Positions 7,901-16,430 of a stretch of DNA of 40,884 bases are shown one piece after another. The stretch lies in assembly GCF_002803095.1 (NCBI RefSeq), contig NZ_PGLR01000051.1:1-40884 (forward strand), written 5' to 3'. The stretch is from Pseudomonas sp. ZH-FAD. GTDB lineage: Bacteria; Pseudomonadota; Gammaproteobacteria; Pseudomonadales; Pseudomonadaceae. The translations under genes and the position numbers were made by a program. Under the pieces are notes generated by a model. The model was not told the DNA's origin, ran no database searches, and saw only the letters and a program-made list of their open reading frames with translations. The stretch's first letter is position 1; each line of letters starts with the position of its first letter.

Positions 7901-9310
7901 TTGAAGCATTCAACTCAAACGGTAAGTTACGCCTGCGACGAGTTGTTCAATGAACAGCTGGGGCAGCAACACATAGTGGTGATCGGTCAGGCCGATGCGG
8001 CCAGCGAGCGCCTGTTGACCGGTGGTCTGCTGCGCCAGGGTTTTCAGGTACGCCGCTTCGCCAGCTGTCTCGAGCTGGACCCGCGGGCACTGGAAAGTGC
8101 CAGCCTGGTGCTGGTGTTCGTCAGCAGCCTGGCGGGCAACACTCTCTATGCACAGGTAGGCGCCATCCTGCGCCAGGTCGGTCGTGTCGGTGTAGTGCCG
8201 GTCGTGGAGTATGCCGACCAGGAGAAGGCCGCAGCACTTCTAGAGCTGGGGTGCGTCGACTATCTCCTGGCACCCTTCAGCGAAGCCCAGCTCAGTGCGC
8301 TGCTGCGCCGTCAGGAGTCGGCCAGCGCTGGCGAAGAAGGATTCGTTTCCTGCTCGCAGGCTGGTCGCCGTTTGCTGGCCATGGCCCAGCGCGTGGCCAT
8401 GACCCGTGCGCCCATTCTGATCACCGGTGAGACCGGCACCGGCAAGGAGCTGATGGCCCGCTACATCCACCGCTTTTCCGCGCAGGATGATGCGCCTTTC
8501 ATCGCCGTGAACTGTGCGGCGATCCCCGAGCAGATGCTCGAATCCATTCTCTTCGGTCATGAGAAGGGCGCCTTCACCGGCGCAGTTAGCGCTCAGCCAG
8601 GCAAGTTCGAGCTGGCCAATGGCGGCACGTTGTTGCTCGACGAGATCGGTGAGCTGCCGCTTGGCCTGCAGGCCAAGCTGTTGCGCGTGTTGCAGGAGCA
8701 GCGCGTCGAGCGTCTGGGCGGGCGCCGGGAAATTGCTCTGGACGTGCGCATCATCGCCGCGACCAACCGTGATCTGCAGCAGGAAGTGGCAGAGGGCCGT
8801 TTCCGCGCCGACCTGATGTTCCGTCTCGATGTACTGCCGCTGCATATCAGCCCGCTGCGTGAGCGCAAGGAAGACGTGCTGGCCTTGGCGCGTCGCTTCA
8901 TTCGCCAGTACGCGCCGCAGGACGCGCGCCACGAACTGCTCACCGAAGATGCCTGCCGCGCGCTGCTGGCCCATGACTGGCCGGGCAATGTGCGCGAGCT
9001 GGAGAACTGCCTGCAGCGCGCGCTGATTCTGCGCAATGGCCTGTACATCCAGGCTCAGGACCTGGGCCTGAGCGTACCTGTGAGCAGCGCGGCAGAACAG
9101 GCGCCACGCATGCAGCCACAGGTGCTCGAAGGCGGCAAGGCAGCCTTGCGCGCGAGCGGCAAGTGGGCCGAGTACCAACATGTGATCGACACCATCCGCC
9201 GTTTCGGCGGGCACAAGACCAAGGCCGCCGAAAGCCTTGGCATGACCCCGCGCGCACTGCGCTATCGCCTCAACGCCATGCGCGAACAGGGCGTTCAGAT
9301 TCCCGTCTAG
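7901..9310 (+). CDS. lafK: Sigma-54 dependent activator of lateral flagella, LafK-like
   Basis: This 469-residue transcription activator probably drives sigma-54 promoters of the lateral flagellar genes. The N-terminal 130 residues look like a receiver domain that has lost its acidic phosphorylation pocket, as in FleQ. The AAA+ domain follows, with Walker A GETGTGKE, the sigma-54 contact loop GAFTGA and Walker B TLLLDEIGEL. The C-terminal helix-turn-helix is HKTKAAESLGMTPRALRYRL. I chose the TTG at 7901 because it opens the frame and keeps the whole domain; no strong ribosome site supports it, so a later start is possible. It stands at the head of the fliEFGHIJ operon, 12 bases before fliE, the position of lafK in Vibrio parahaemolyticus and Aeromonas. 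A FleQ-like polar regulator is the alternative, but context argues against it. Confidence 0.88.
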   Translation: MKHSTQTVSYACDELFNEQLGQQHIVVIGQADAASERLLTGGLLRQGFQVRRFASCLELDPRALESASLVLVFVSSLAGNTLYAQVGAILRQVGRVGVVPVVEYADQEKAAALLELGCVDYLLAPFSEAQLSALLRRQESASAGEEGFVSCSQAGRRLLAMAQRVAMTRAPILITGETGTGKELMARYIHRFSAQDDAPFIAVNCAAIPEQMLESILFGHEKGAFTGAVSAQPGKFELANGGTLLLDEIGELPLGLQAKLLRVLQEQRVERLGGRREIALDVRIIAATNRDLQQEVAEGRFRADLMFRLDVLPLHISPLRERKEDVLALARRFIRQYAPQDARHELLTEDACRALLAHDWPGNVRELENCLQRALILRNGLYIQAQDLGLSVPVSSAAEQAPRMQPQVLEGGKAALRASGKWAEYQHVIDTIRRFGGHKTKAAESLGMTPRALRYRLNAMREQGVQIPV

Positions 9311-9322
9311 GAGAAGCAAAGG

Positions 9323-9658
9323 ATGAATTCGATTAGCCAGGTGCAGCAGGACCTGCTGGGCCGTATGGAGCAGATGAAGAACCTCAGCGAAGCGATGCCG
9401 ATCAAGCCGGCGCAAGCCTTTGCCGTGCAGCCTGGCGAGCCTGGGTTTGCTGCGGCTTTCGACAATGCGGTGCGTGCGGTGGACGCGCAGCAGCATCGGT
9501 CCGGCGAGCTGATGGCAGCCGTGGACAGCGGGCAGAGCGATGACCTGGTGGGGGCGATGATCGAGAGCCAGAAGGCCAGCGTTTCGTTCAGCGCCCTGAT
9601 GCAGGTGCGCAACAAGCTATCCAGCGCTTTCGACGACATCATGAAGATGCCGCTGTAA
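9323..9658 (+). CDS. fliE: Flagellar hook-basal body protein FliE (lateral system)
   Basis: This 111-residue protein joins the MS ring to the rod and is the first substrate of the export gate. The C-terminal half (SGQSDDLVGAMIESQKASVS, ending FSALMQVRNKLSSAFDDIMK) is the conserved FliE core; the N-terminus is variable. A good ribosome site (GGAGAAG) precedes the ATG. It lies 12 bases after the lafK-like gene and 19 before fliF. Confidence 0.93.
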   Translation: MNSISQVQQDLLGRMEQMKNLSEAMPIKPAQAFAVQPGEPGFAAAFDNAVRAVDAQQHRSGELMAAVDSGQSDDLVGAMIESQKASVSFSALMQVRNKLSSAFDDIMKMPL

Positions 9659-9677
9659 GCGGATCGGGGATTGACGC

Positions 9678-11363
9678 GTGCTGCAGACCATAAGAAGCAA
9701 GCTGCCTGAACACGGGCTGAAACTCGATCCACGCATGACCCTGATCGGCCTCGCGCTGATCGCCGCCTTGCTGGCGGTTGGTGTGGTGTTCTACCTCTGG
9801 CGCGACCAGGGCTCGTTCCGTCCACTGTATGGCAGTGGCGAGGCCTATCCGGCCGCCGAGGTGATGCAGGTGCTCGACGGTGACGCGATCAGCTACCGCC
9901 TGCATCCGCAGAGCGGTCAGGTGCTGGTGCGCGAGGATCAGCTCGGCCGCGCGCGCATGCTGCTGGCGGCCAAGGGCGTGCAGGTCAAGGTGCCGGCCGG
10001 TTACGAGCTGTTCGACAAGGACGAGCCGCTGGGCACCAGCCAGTTCGTTCAGGACGTGCGCCTCAAGCGCAGCCTGGAGGGGGAGTTGGCGCGTACGGTG
10101 ATGGCGCTCAAGGGCGTGGAGGGTGCCCGTGTACACCTGGCGCTGCAGGAGAGCAGCTCCTTCGTGGTCGGCAAGCGCGAGCCGGGCAAGGCCTCGGTGA
10201 TGCTACAACTGGCACCTGGCTACAAGCTGGCGCCGGAGCAGGTCAGCGCCATCGTCAATCTGGTGGCTGGCAGCGTGCCGCAGCTCGATGCCGGCAATGT
10301 GCAGGTCGTCGATCAGTACGGCGCACTGCTGTCGCGCGGTATCGATACCCTCGGCGGCCCGGTGCAGAACTGGCAGGTGGTCGACGACTACCAGAGCAAG
10401 GCCGTGGCCAATGCCGAGGCGGTGCTGGCGCCGGTACTCGGCGGCGGTAACTACCGTATCAGCGTGTCCGCCGATATCGACTTCAGTCAGAAGGAAGAGA
10501 CCTTCCAGTCCTACGGCGAGACGCCGCGCCTGCGCAATGAAGTGCTGCGCGACGAGAGCGTGCTCGACCAGCTGGCCCTCGGCGTTCCCGGCTCGCTGGC
10601 CAACCGTCCGCCGCAACCCGCGCCGGAGCCGCCTGCCAATCAGGCGCAGGCGGGTGCTCCGGCGGAGCCTGCCAACCAGGCGGCGACCTCGCTGCGCAAG
10701 GAGTCCAACCGCCAGCTGGATTACGACCAGAGCGTGACTCACGTCAAGCATGCACCTTTCAGCCTGCGTCAGCAGAGCATCGCCGTGGTGCTCAATGCCG
10801 CCGTGGCGCCGGAGGGTGGCTGGACACCCGAGGCGCGCGAGGAGCTTACGGCGATGGTCAAGAGCGCGGTGGGCTTCAACCAGGCGCGCGGCGATCTGCT
10901 GACGCTGAGCGTCTTCCCCTTCACCGATGGTGCCATGGCGGGTGCCGGTGAGGAGCTGCTGCCCTGGTGGGAAAACGCCAAGGTGCACGACCTGGCCAAG
11001 CTCGGCGTGTTCGCTCTGATCAGCCTGCTGCTGTTGCTGATGGTGGTGCGCCCTGCAGTGCGCAGCCTGAGCCAGCGCAGCCAGCCTGGTGTGCCTGTGG
11101 CGGTCGAGGGCGACGACCAGCTGGCGCTGCACGCCGAGCGCGCAGCCGAACGTCTATTGGCGCGCGTTGGCGACGATGCTCCGAGCGCTACCGTGCTCGG
11201 CGAACTCAACCCTCTGTCGGAGATTCGCCTGCCGGCGCCTGGCTCGGGTCTGGAGCTACAGATCGAACACCTGCAGATGCTGGCCAAGAACGATCCCGAG
11301 CGTGTCTCGGAAGTCATCAAACAGTGGATAGGGCGTAATGAACGAGACCTCAACCCAGCCTGA
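9678..11363 (+). CDS. fliF: Flagellar MS-ring protein FliF (lateral system)
   Basis: This 561-residue protein forms the membrane MS ring that houses the export gate and carries the C ring. It has a first membrane helix at about residues 22-43, the YscJ/FliF domain (GYELFDKDEPLGTSQFVQDV, ARVHLALQESS), a proline- and alanine-rich variable periplasmic part around residues 310-340, a second membrane helix at about 438-457, and a C-terminal FliG-binding tail ending EVIKQWIGRNERDLNPA. It starts with GTG. The last 26 bases overlap fliG, so the two partners are made together. Confidence 0.94.
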   Translation: MLQTIRSKLPEHGLKLDPRMTLIGLALIAALLAVGVVFYLWRDQGSFRPLYGSGEAYPAAEVMQVLDGDAISYRLHPQSGQVLVREDQLGRARMLLAAKGVQVKVPAGYELFDKDEPLGTSQFVQDVRLKRSLEGELARTVMALKGVEGARVHLALQESSSFVVGKREPGKASVMLQLAPGYKLAPEQVSAIVNLVAGSVPQLDAGNVQVVDQYGALLSRGIDTLGGPVQNWQVVDDYQSKAVANAEAVLAPVLGGGNYRISVSADIDFSQKEETFQSYGETPRLRNEVLRDESVLDQLALGVPGSLANRPPQPAPEPPANQAQAGAPAEPANQAATSLRKESNRQLDYDQSVTHVKHAPFSLRQQSIAVVLNAAVAPEGGWTPEAREELTAMVKSAVGFNQARGDLLTLSVFPFTDGAMAGAGEELLPWWENAKVHDLAKLGVFALISLLLLLMVVRPAVRSLSQRSQPGVPVAVEGDDQLALHAERAAERLLARVGDDAPSATVLGELNPLSEIRLPAPGSGLELQIEHLQMLAKNDPERVSEVIKQWIGRNERDLNPA

Positions 11364-12402
11364 CGGCCGCGGTGGTTCCACCGCCAAGGAAATGCGCCTG
11401 CGCGTGCAGAAGCGCTCGCTGAGCACGTCCGAGCAGGCCGCCATTCTCATGCTGAGCATGGGTGACGAGATTTCTGCCGGCGTGCTCAAGCACTTCTCGC
11501 GCGAGGAGATCGTCAGCATCAGCCAGGCGATGGCGCGGCTGTCCAACGTCAAGCAACCGATGGTTTCTGACGTCATCGGTCGCTTCTTCGAGGACTACAA
11601 GGAGCAGAGCAGCATCAAGGGCGCCTCGCGTGGCTACCTCGACGGCATGCTCAGCAAGGCGCTGGGCAGCGAAATCACCCGCTCGCTGCTCGACAGCATC
11701 TACGGCGAGGAGATCCGCGCCAAGATGGCCAAGATGGAGTGGCTCGACCCCAAGCAGTTCGCCGCGCTGATCGCCAAGGAGCACGCGCAAATGCAGGCGG
11801 TGTTCCTCGCCTTCCTGCCGCCGGGCATGGCCAGCGAAGTGCTCGAATGCATGCCCAAGGAGCGCCAGGACGAGCTGCTCTATCGCATTGCCAACCTCAA
11901 CGAGGTCAACAGCGACGTCATCGCCGAGCTGGAGCAGTTGATCGAGCGCAGCCTGGCGGTGCTCAGCACCCAGGGTTCGCAGGTGCGTGGGGTCAAGCAG
12001 GCGGCGGACATCATGAACCGCTTCAAGGGTGATCGCGGGCAGATGTTCGAGCTGTTGCGCGCCCATGACGATCAGTTGGTCGAGCGCATCGAGGATGAAA
12101 TGTACGATTTCTTCATTCTCTCGCGGCAGAACCAGGACGTGCTGCAGGCGCTGCTCGAAGCCGTGCCGCTGGAAGAGTGGGTGGTCGCCCTCAAGGGTGC
12201 CGAGCCCGAGCTGGTGCGCGCTATCACCGGTGCAATGCCCAAGCGCCAGGCGCAGCAGATGGAGTCGATCAACCGCCGCCAGGGCCCGGTGCCGTTGAGC
12301 CGCGTCGAGCAGGTGCGCAAGGACATCATGGCCGTCGTCCGCGAAATGTCGGCCAGTGGCGAGCTGCAGGTGCAGCTGTTCCGCGAACAGACGGTGGAAT
12401 GA
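11338..12402 (+). CDS. fliG: Flagellar switch protein FliG (lateral system)
   Basis: This 354-residue protein links the MS ring to the stator and generates torque. The N-terminal domain (SEQAAILMLSMGDEISAGVL) binds FliF. The middle domain has KEHAQMQAVFLAFLPPGMAS where the family usually shows EHPQT. The C-terminal domain carries the charged torque helix (ELLRAHDDQLVERIEDEMYD). Length is slightly above the usual 330-340 residues. It overlaps fliF by 26 bases and precedes fliH by one base. Confidence 0.94.
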   Translation: MNETSTQPDGRGGSTAKEMRLRVQKRSLSTSEQAAILMLSMGDEISAGVLKHFSREEIVSISQAMARLSNVKQPMVSDVIGRFFEDYKEQSSIKGASRGYLDGMLSKALGSEITRSLLDSIYGEEIRAKMAKMEWLDPKQFAALIAKEHAQMQAVFLAFLPPGMASEVLECMPKERQDELLYRIANLNEVNSDVIAELEQLIERSLAVLSTQGSQVRGVKQAADIMNRFKGDRGQMFELLRAHDDQLVERIEDEMYDFFILSRQNQDVLQALLEAVPLEEWVVALKGAEPELVRAITGAMPKRQAQQMESINRRQGPVPLSRVEQVRKDIMAVVREMSASGELQVQLFREQTVE

Positions 12403-12403
12403 G

Positions 12404-13096
12404 ATGACGGTCAAGGTGATCAGCGGCGACGCCCGCCCATGGCGCGCCTATCGCTTCCCCCCGCGCAGCAGCCAGCCAGCCGTGGACTGGAGCGGCGATG
12501 CCGCCGGCCTGCAGCGAGCCATGGCCGATGGCTTTCAGCAGGGCATCGAAAAGGGTTACCAGGACGGCCTGCAGCAGGGCGAGGAGGCCGGGCGTCAGGC
12601 CGGCTTCGAGCAGGGCCGCGACGAGGGCGTGAAGCTCGGGCGCGAGCAGGGGCGCAGTGAAGGCCGTCGCGAATTCGAACTGGCTGCACAGCCGCTGCAG
12701 CAGATCAGCGAGAAGGTCGAACAGTACCTTGGCGAGCTGGAGCACAAGCGTCGTCAGGAACTGCTCGAGCTGGTCAAGAAGGTCTCGCAGCAGGTCATCC
12801 GCTGCGAACTCACGTTGCATCCGACCCAGTTGCTGGCGCTGGTCGAGGAGGCCCTGAGCAGCATGCCGGGTGAGCCCGAGGACGTGCAGGTATTGCTCAG
12901 CCCCGAAGAATACGCGCGGATCAAGGCGCTGGCGCCGGAGCGCGCGGCGAACTGGAAGCTGGTGGCCGACGAGCGCCTGGCACTGGGCGAGTGCCGCGTG
13001 GTCACGCCGCAGGCCGAGGCTGACGTGGGTTGCCAGCAGCGTCTGGATGCCTGCATCGACACCCTGGCCGAACACCTGCATCTGACCGAGGCCTGA
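12404..13096 (+). CDS. fliH: Flagellar assembly protein FliH (lateral system)
   Basis: This 230-residue protein regulates the export ATPase FliI and tethers it to the C ring. Residues 43-87 form an unbroken ladder of glycines, one every fourth residue (12 glycines), the GxxxG helix-packing repeat typical of FliH. The C-terminal half resembles the FliH/V-ATPase subunit E type stalk. The ATG directly follows the fliG stop codon; the longer reading frame upstream lies inside fliG and is not used. Confidence 0.92.
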   Translation: MTVKVISGDARPWRAYRFPPRSSQPAVDWSGDAAGLQRAMADGFQQGIEKGYQDGLQQGEEAGRQAGFEQGRDEGVKLGREQGRSEGRREFELAAQPLQQISEKVEQYLGELEHKRRQELLELVKKVSQQVIRCELTLHPTQLLALVEEALSSMPGEPEDVQVLLSPEEYARIKALAPERAANWKLVADERLALGECRVVTPQAEADVGCQQRLDACIDTLAEHLHLTEA

Positions 13097-13102
13097 TCGC
13101 GC

Positions 13103-14419
13103 ATGCTGGATTACAAGCTCGACGAAGCGCTGCGCTCGCTCGATGGCGTGCAACTGGCCAAGGTGGCCGGGCGTCTGGTGCGGGTCTCCGGCATGCTGCT
13201 GGAGAGCCTCGGCTGCCAGCGCAGCACCGGCCAGCGCTGCCGCGTCGAGCAGGCCGACGGCAGCCTGCTGGATGCTCAGGTGGTCGGCTTCAACCGCGAT
13301 ATCACCTACCTGATGCCGTTCAAGAAGCCGGTCGGCCTGGCCGCCGGCTCGCGGGTGTTCCCGGCCAAGGACGAAGCGCTGCTGCAGATCGACGAGTCCT
13401 GGTTAGGGCGCGTGGTCAACGGACTCGGCGAGCCGCTGGATGAGCGCGGCAAGCTCAGTGGGCGCGATCCGTTGCCGGTCGAGCTGCCCAGGGTCAACCC
13501 GCTCCGCCGTCGTCCGGTGGAGGCCGCGCTGGATGTTGGCGTGCGCGCCATCAATGGTCTGCTGACCCTCGGCAAGGGTCAGCGCGTCGGCCTGTTCGCC
13601 GGCTCAGGGGTGGGCAAGAGCGTGCTGTTGGGGATGATCACCCGGCAGACCAAGGCCGATGTGGTGGTGGTCGGGCTGATCGGTGAGCGCGGGCGTGAGG
13701 TGCAGGAATTCATCCTGCATTCCCTCGGCGAAGAAGGGCTGCGCAAGGCCGTAGTGGTCGTGGCACCGGCCAACGAATCACCGCTGATGCGCCTGAAGGC
13801 CACCGAGCTGTGCCACAGCATCGCTGCCTATTTTCGTGATCAGGGCCAGGACGTGCTGCTGCTGGTCGACTCGCTGACCCGCTATGCCATGGCCCAGCGC
13901 GAGATCGCCCTGGCCCTCGGCGAGCCGCCGGCGACCAAAGGCTATCCGCCGTCGGTATTCGGCATGCTGCCGGAGTTGGTGGAAAGCGCTGGCAACGGTG
14001 AGAGCGGTAGCGGCAGCCTCAGTGCCATCTACACCGTGCTGGCCGAAGGCGACGACCATCAGGACCCGATCGTCGACTGCGCGCGGGCGATTCTCGACGG
14101 CCATATCGTGCTGTCGCGGCGCCTGGCCGACGTCGGCCACTACCCTGCCATCGACATTTCCGCATCGGTCAGTCGCTGCATGAGCCAGGTCGGCGAGGCT
14201 GCGCATCTGGCGGCCGGGCGGCAGTTCAAGGAGTTCTACAGCACCTTCGAGAAGATCAAGGAGCTGATCCCGCTCGGCGGCTACACGCCGGGCATGGACG
14301 CCAAGACCGACCGCGCCGTGCAGCTGGCGCCCAGCCTCGAGCGCTTCCTGCGTCAGGAGGTCGGCACTGGCGCCGAGCTCGGCGCCAGCATCGCCACCTT
14401 GCAGAGCATCATCAAATGA
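13103..14419 (+). CDS. fliI: Flagellum-specific ATPase FliI (lateral system)
   Basis: This 438-residue ATPase energises and chaperones export of flagellar proteins. The Walker A loop GLFAGSGVGKSVLLGMI is near residue 165, Walker B is in DVLLLVDSLTRYAMAQ and the family signature PPSVFGMLPELVESAG follows. Length is normal. It belongs to the F1-type ATPase superfamily; the flagellar rather than virulence type III assignment rests on its place between fliH and fliJ, with which it overlaps by four bases. Confidence 0.95.
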   Translation: MLDYKLDEALRSLDGVQLAKVAGRLVRVSGMLLESLGCQRSTGQRCRVEQADGSLLDAQVVGFNRDITYLMPFKKPVGLAAGSRVFPAKDEALLQIDESWLGRVVNGLGEPLDERGKLSGRDPLPVELPRVNPLRRRPVEAALDVGVRAINGLLTLGKGQRVGLFAGSGVGKSVLLGMITRQTKADVVVVGLIGERGREVQEFILHSLGEEGLRKAVVVVAPANESPLMRLKATELCHSIAAYFRDQGQDVLLLVDSLTRYAMAQREIALALGEPPATKGYPPSVFGMLPELVESAGNGESGSGSLSAIYTVLAEGDDHQDPIVDCARAILDGHIVLSRRLADVGHYPAIDISASVSRCMSQVGEAAHLAAGRQFKEFYSTFEKIKELIPLGGYTPGMDAKTDRAVQLAPSLERFLRQEVGTGAELGASIATLQSIIK

Positions 14420-14841
14420 AAGAACAGCTGGAAGTGCTCGGCCGTCTGGCCAGCCTGCGTGGCAACCGTGTGCAGCAGATGCTCGGGCGGGTCAGCTATC
14501 AGCAGAACCTGTGTCAGCGTTATCGCAACAACATCACCGGGCTCAGTCGCTTGTGCGGTTTCAGCGTACCGATGACCACGCCGCTGCAGCGCGACAACCA
14601 GCAGCGCTACAAGGCAACGCTGTACAAGATGGTCGAACTGCAGCGCCGCGAGCTGGCGCTGGCCGAGGAGAACCTGGCGCGCATTCAGGGCGAACTGCTG
14701 GCGGCGATGCGCAGCGAGAAGGTCATCACCCAGTTTCTCGAGGGCAAGATGGGCGAGTGGCAGGATCTGCTTGCCCGTCAGGAGCAGAAGATCCAGGATG
14801 GCCTGGCCGCGCAGGCCTGGTGGCGAGCCCAGGTCGGTTAA
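14416..14841 (+). CDS. fliJ: Flagellar export protein FliJ (lateral system)
   Basis: This 141-residue, almost wholly helical protein is predicted to be a coiled coil (heptad-like stretches around residues 70-130) and to act as the central stalk of the FliI hexamer and an escort for chaperones. Sequence similarity in FliJ is always weak; the call rests on coiled-coil character, length and the ATGA overlap with fliI. It ends the fliEFGHIJ run. Confidence 0.85.
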   Translation: MKEQLEVLGRLASLRGNRVQQMLGRVSYQQNLCQRYRNNITGLSRLCGFSVPMTTPLQRDNQQRYKATLYKMVELQRRELALAEENLARIQGELLAAMRSEKVITQFLEGKMGEWQDLLARQEQKIQDGLAAQAWWRAQVG

Positions 14842-14918
14842 TTTTGCACGACGCGTTTAAGTTCTTGCCGCGCCCGGTCGCTCTTAGGCCATAACACCAC
14901 GCGAGTTGGATTCGAATC

Positions 14919-15197
14919 ATGGAAATCAGCAGGCATCTCAAGCCCAGCCTTAACCCGGCCAGCGACGCTCCGGCACAGGTACAGAGCGCCCGTGCGCAGT
15001 CGAGCGGCAATGCTCGTGCGAGTGTCAGCCAGGAGCCGAGTCTGGAGCAGCTGCAAGACGCCTTGCGCAGCCTCCCCGAAGTCGACCTGGACAAGGTTGC
15101 CCAGCTCAAGGCGGCGCTGGCCCGTGGCGAACTGAGCAGCGATCCGGCCGCGCTGGCCGGCAGCATGCTGACTTATCACAGCGGTAGCGATGCGTGA
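14919..15197 (+). CDS. flgM: Anti-sigma-28 factor FlgM (lateral system)
   Basis: This 92-residue protein has a disordered, Ser/Ala/Gln-rich N-terminal half and the FlgM C-terminal region (about 45-90: LQDALRSLPEVDLDKVAQLK, ALARGELSSDPAALAGSML) that binds the flagellar sigma factor FliA. Export of FlgM after hook completion frees the sigma factor for filament genes. It follows fliJ after 77 bases, overlaps flgN by four, and presumably controls a sigma factor (LafS-like) encoded elsewhere. Confidence 0.88.
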   Translation: MEISRHLKPSLNPASDAPAQVQSARAQSSGNARASVSQEPSLEQLQDALRSLPEVDLDKVAQLKAALARGELSSDPAALAGSMLTYHSGSDA

Positions 15198-15640
15198 CCA
15201 CCGCGCGTGAGCAACAGCTGCTGCTGGTCATCGAGCAGGACCTGGAGCAGGACTGCGCCGACTATCTGGTCCTGCGCGGGCTGATGCAGGAGCTGTATCA
15301 GCAGTTGCTCAAGCGCGACAGTCAGCAGATCGATCTGCTCAACGAGCAGATCCTGCCGCTGGTCGACCAGGCCAAGGCCCGCGCCGAACGCCGCAGCAAG
15401 GTGCTGACTGCCTTTGCGCTGGGCAGCGGTCATAGCGCCATGCAGAAGCTGCTGGCGCGTTATCCGCAGGCCCAACGCAATCACCTTGCTCACACCTGGG
15501 AGCAGCTCGGCCAACTGGCCGGCCAGTGCAAGCGCCTCAACGAGCGCAACGGCAAGTTGCTGGCCATGCATCACGAGATTCTCGAACAGCTGCTCGGCGA
15601 GCCGGGCTCGGCGCAGTTGTACGCGCCGCAGCTTTACTGA
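15194..15640 (+). CDS. flgN: FlgN-like flagellar export chaperone
   Basis: This 148-residue helical protein is the likely chaperone of the hook-filament junction proteins FlgK and FlgL. The call rests on the flgM-flgN pairing (four-base overlap), length and the all-helical glutamine/leucine-rich composition; FlgN families are weakly conserved. It starts with GTG. The last 201 bases (15440-15640) are repeated in decayed form at 28950-29135, on the other side of the nic gene cluster. No flgA or flgB follows, unlike most lateral systems. Confidence 0.82.
   Translation: MTTAREQQLLLVIEQDLEQDCADYLVLRGLMQELYQQLLKRDSQQIDLLNEQILPLVDQAKARAERRSKVLTAFALGSGHSAMQKLLARYPQAQRNHLAHTWEQLGQLAGQCKRLNERNGKLLAMHHEILEQLLGEPGSAQLYAPQLY
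15440..15640 (+). repeat. Left copy of the direct repeat flanking the nic cluster
   Basis: These are the last 201 bases of flgN. They recur in the same orientation at 28950-29135 with about nine of ten aligned bases identical and one 15-base in-frame deletion. The two copies enclose the whole nicotinate cluster (about 13.3 kb). Confidence 0.9.
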
Positions 15641-15761
15641 ATGGTGGTTGCGCGGAGAAACCTGCAGCGGGTTGGGGCGGGCAGGGCTTCGGCCTGACGG
15701 GATTGGTGCTGCAGGGTGGATGGCGCATACTCCGCCATCGTTTCAGCCTGCGGAGCACAGC

Positions 15762-16415
15762 ATGGAAAAAGCCAAGACCGGGACCCGAGCCGCACAGGCG
15801 GATCGCAGCCGGGCGGCAATCCTCAAAGCGGCGGTGAAGGTGTTCAGCCGCCAGGGTTATGCCGGGGCGCGTACCGAGCAGATCGCCAGTCAGGCGAAGT
15901 GCAACGAGCGGATGATCTACTACTACTTCGGCAGCAAGGATGAGCTGTTCGTCAGTGTGCTTGAGCATATCTACGCCCAGTTCAACCTTGCCGAGGCGCG
16001 CCAGCGCTTCGACTTGGCCAATCCGCAGCAGGCGATCCGCGATCTGGTCGCATTTACCTGGAATTACTACCTCAAGCATCCAGAGTTCATCACGATCCTC
16101 GGCACGGAAAACCTGTTGCAAGGCATCCATGCGCGCAAATCGAGAAATCTGCGGGCGCTATCCGGCACGGCAGTGGGCATGCTTCAGCCGATCGTAGAGG
16201 CCGGGCAGGCGCAGGGGGTGTTTCGTGACGATATCGATATCCGCCACGTGTACCTGATGATCGCCTCGCTTTGCTATTTCTATAACTCCAACCTGCATAC
16301 CCTGAGCTGCTTCCTCGACGATGCGCTGGCTTCTCCCAAGGAAAAGCAGCATTGGCTGGAGTTCATTTCCGACCTGGTGCTGCGTGGGTTGGCGCGAGTC
16401 GCCGAGGGCACCTAG
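15762..16415 (+). CDS. nicS: TetR family regulator NicS, likely repressor of nicAB
   Basis: This 217-residue TetR family regulator has its N-terminal helix-turn-helix at about residues 22-66 (AAILKAAVKVFSRQGYAGAR, then IASQAKCNERMIYYYFGSKD) and a C-terminal ligand domain. In P. putida NicS, adjacent to nicB, represses nicAB and is released by nicotinate or 6-hydroxynicotinate. Here it lies in the same relation, converging on nicB with 15 bases between the stop codons. The ATG at 15762 begins the conserved part; the longer open frame runs back into flgN and is rejected. Confidence 0.87.
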   Translation: MEKAKTGTRAAQADRSRAAILKAAVKVFSRQGYAGARTEQIASQAKCNERMIYYYFGSKDELFVSVLEHIYAQFNLAEARQRFDLANPQQAIRDLVAFTWNYYLKHPEFITILGTENLLQGIHARKSRNLRALSGTAVGMLQPIVEAGQAQGVFRDDIDIRHVYLMIASLCYFYNSNLHTLSCFLDDALASPKEKQHWLEFISDLVLRGLARVAEGT

Positions 16416-16430
16416 TCGACGCTCGGATTG

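Noticed and set aside
7901..9310. FlhDC-type control, as in the second flagellar system of some P. fluorescens strains
   Set aside because: No flhDC genes are present; a sigma-54 activator heads the operon instead, as in lateral systems of Vibrio and Aeromonas.
12326..13153. 275-residue minus-strand frame opposite fliH
   Set aside because: It mirrors the periodic glycine codons of fliH and has no features of its own.
14842..14918. Sigma-28 promoter for flgM
   Set aside because: TTTAAGTT resembles a -35 element, but no GCCGATAA-like -10 lies at the right spacing.
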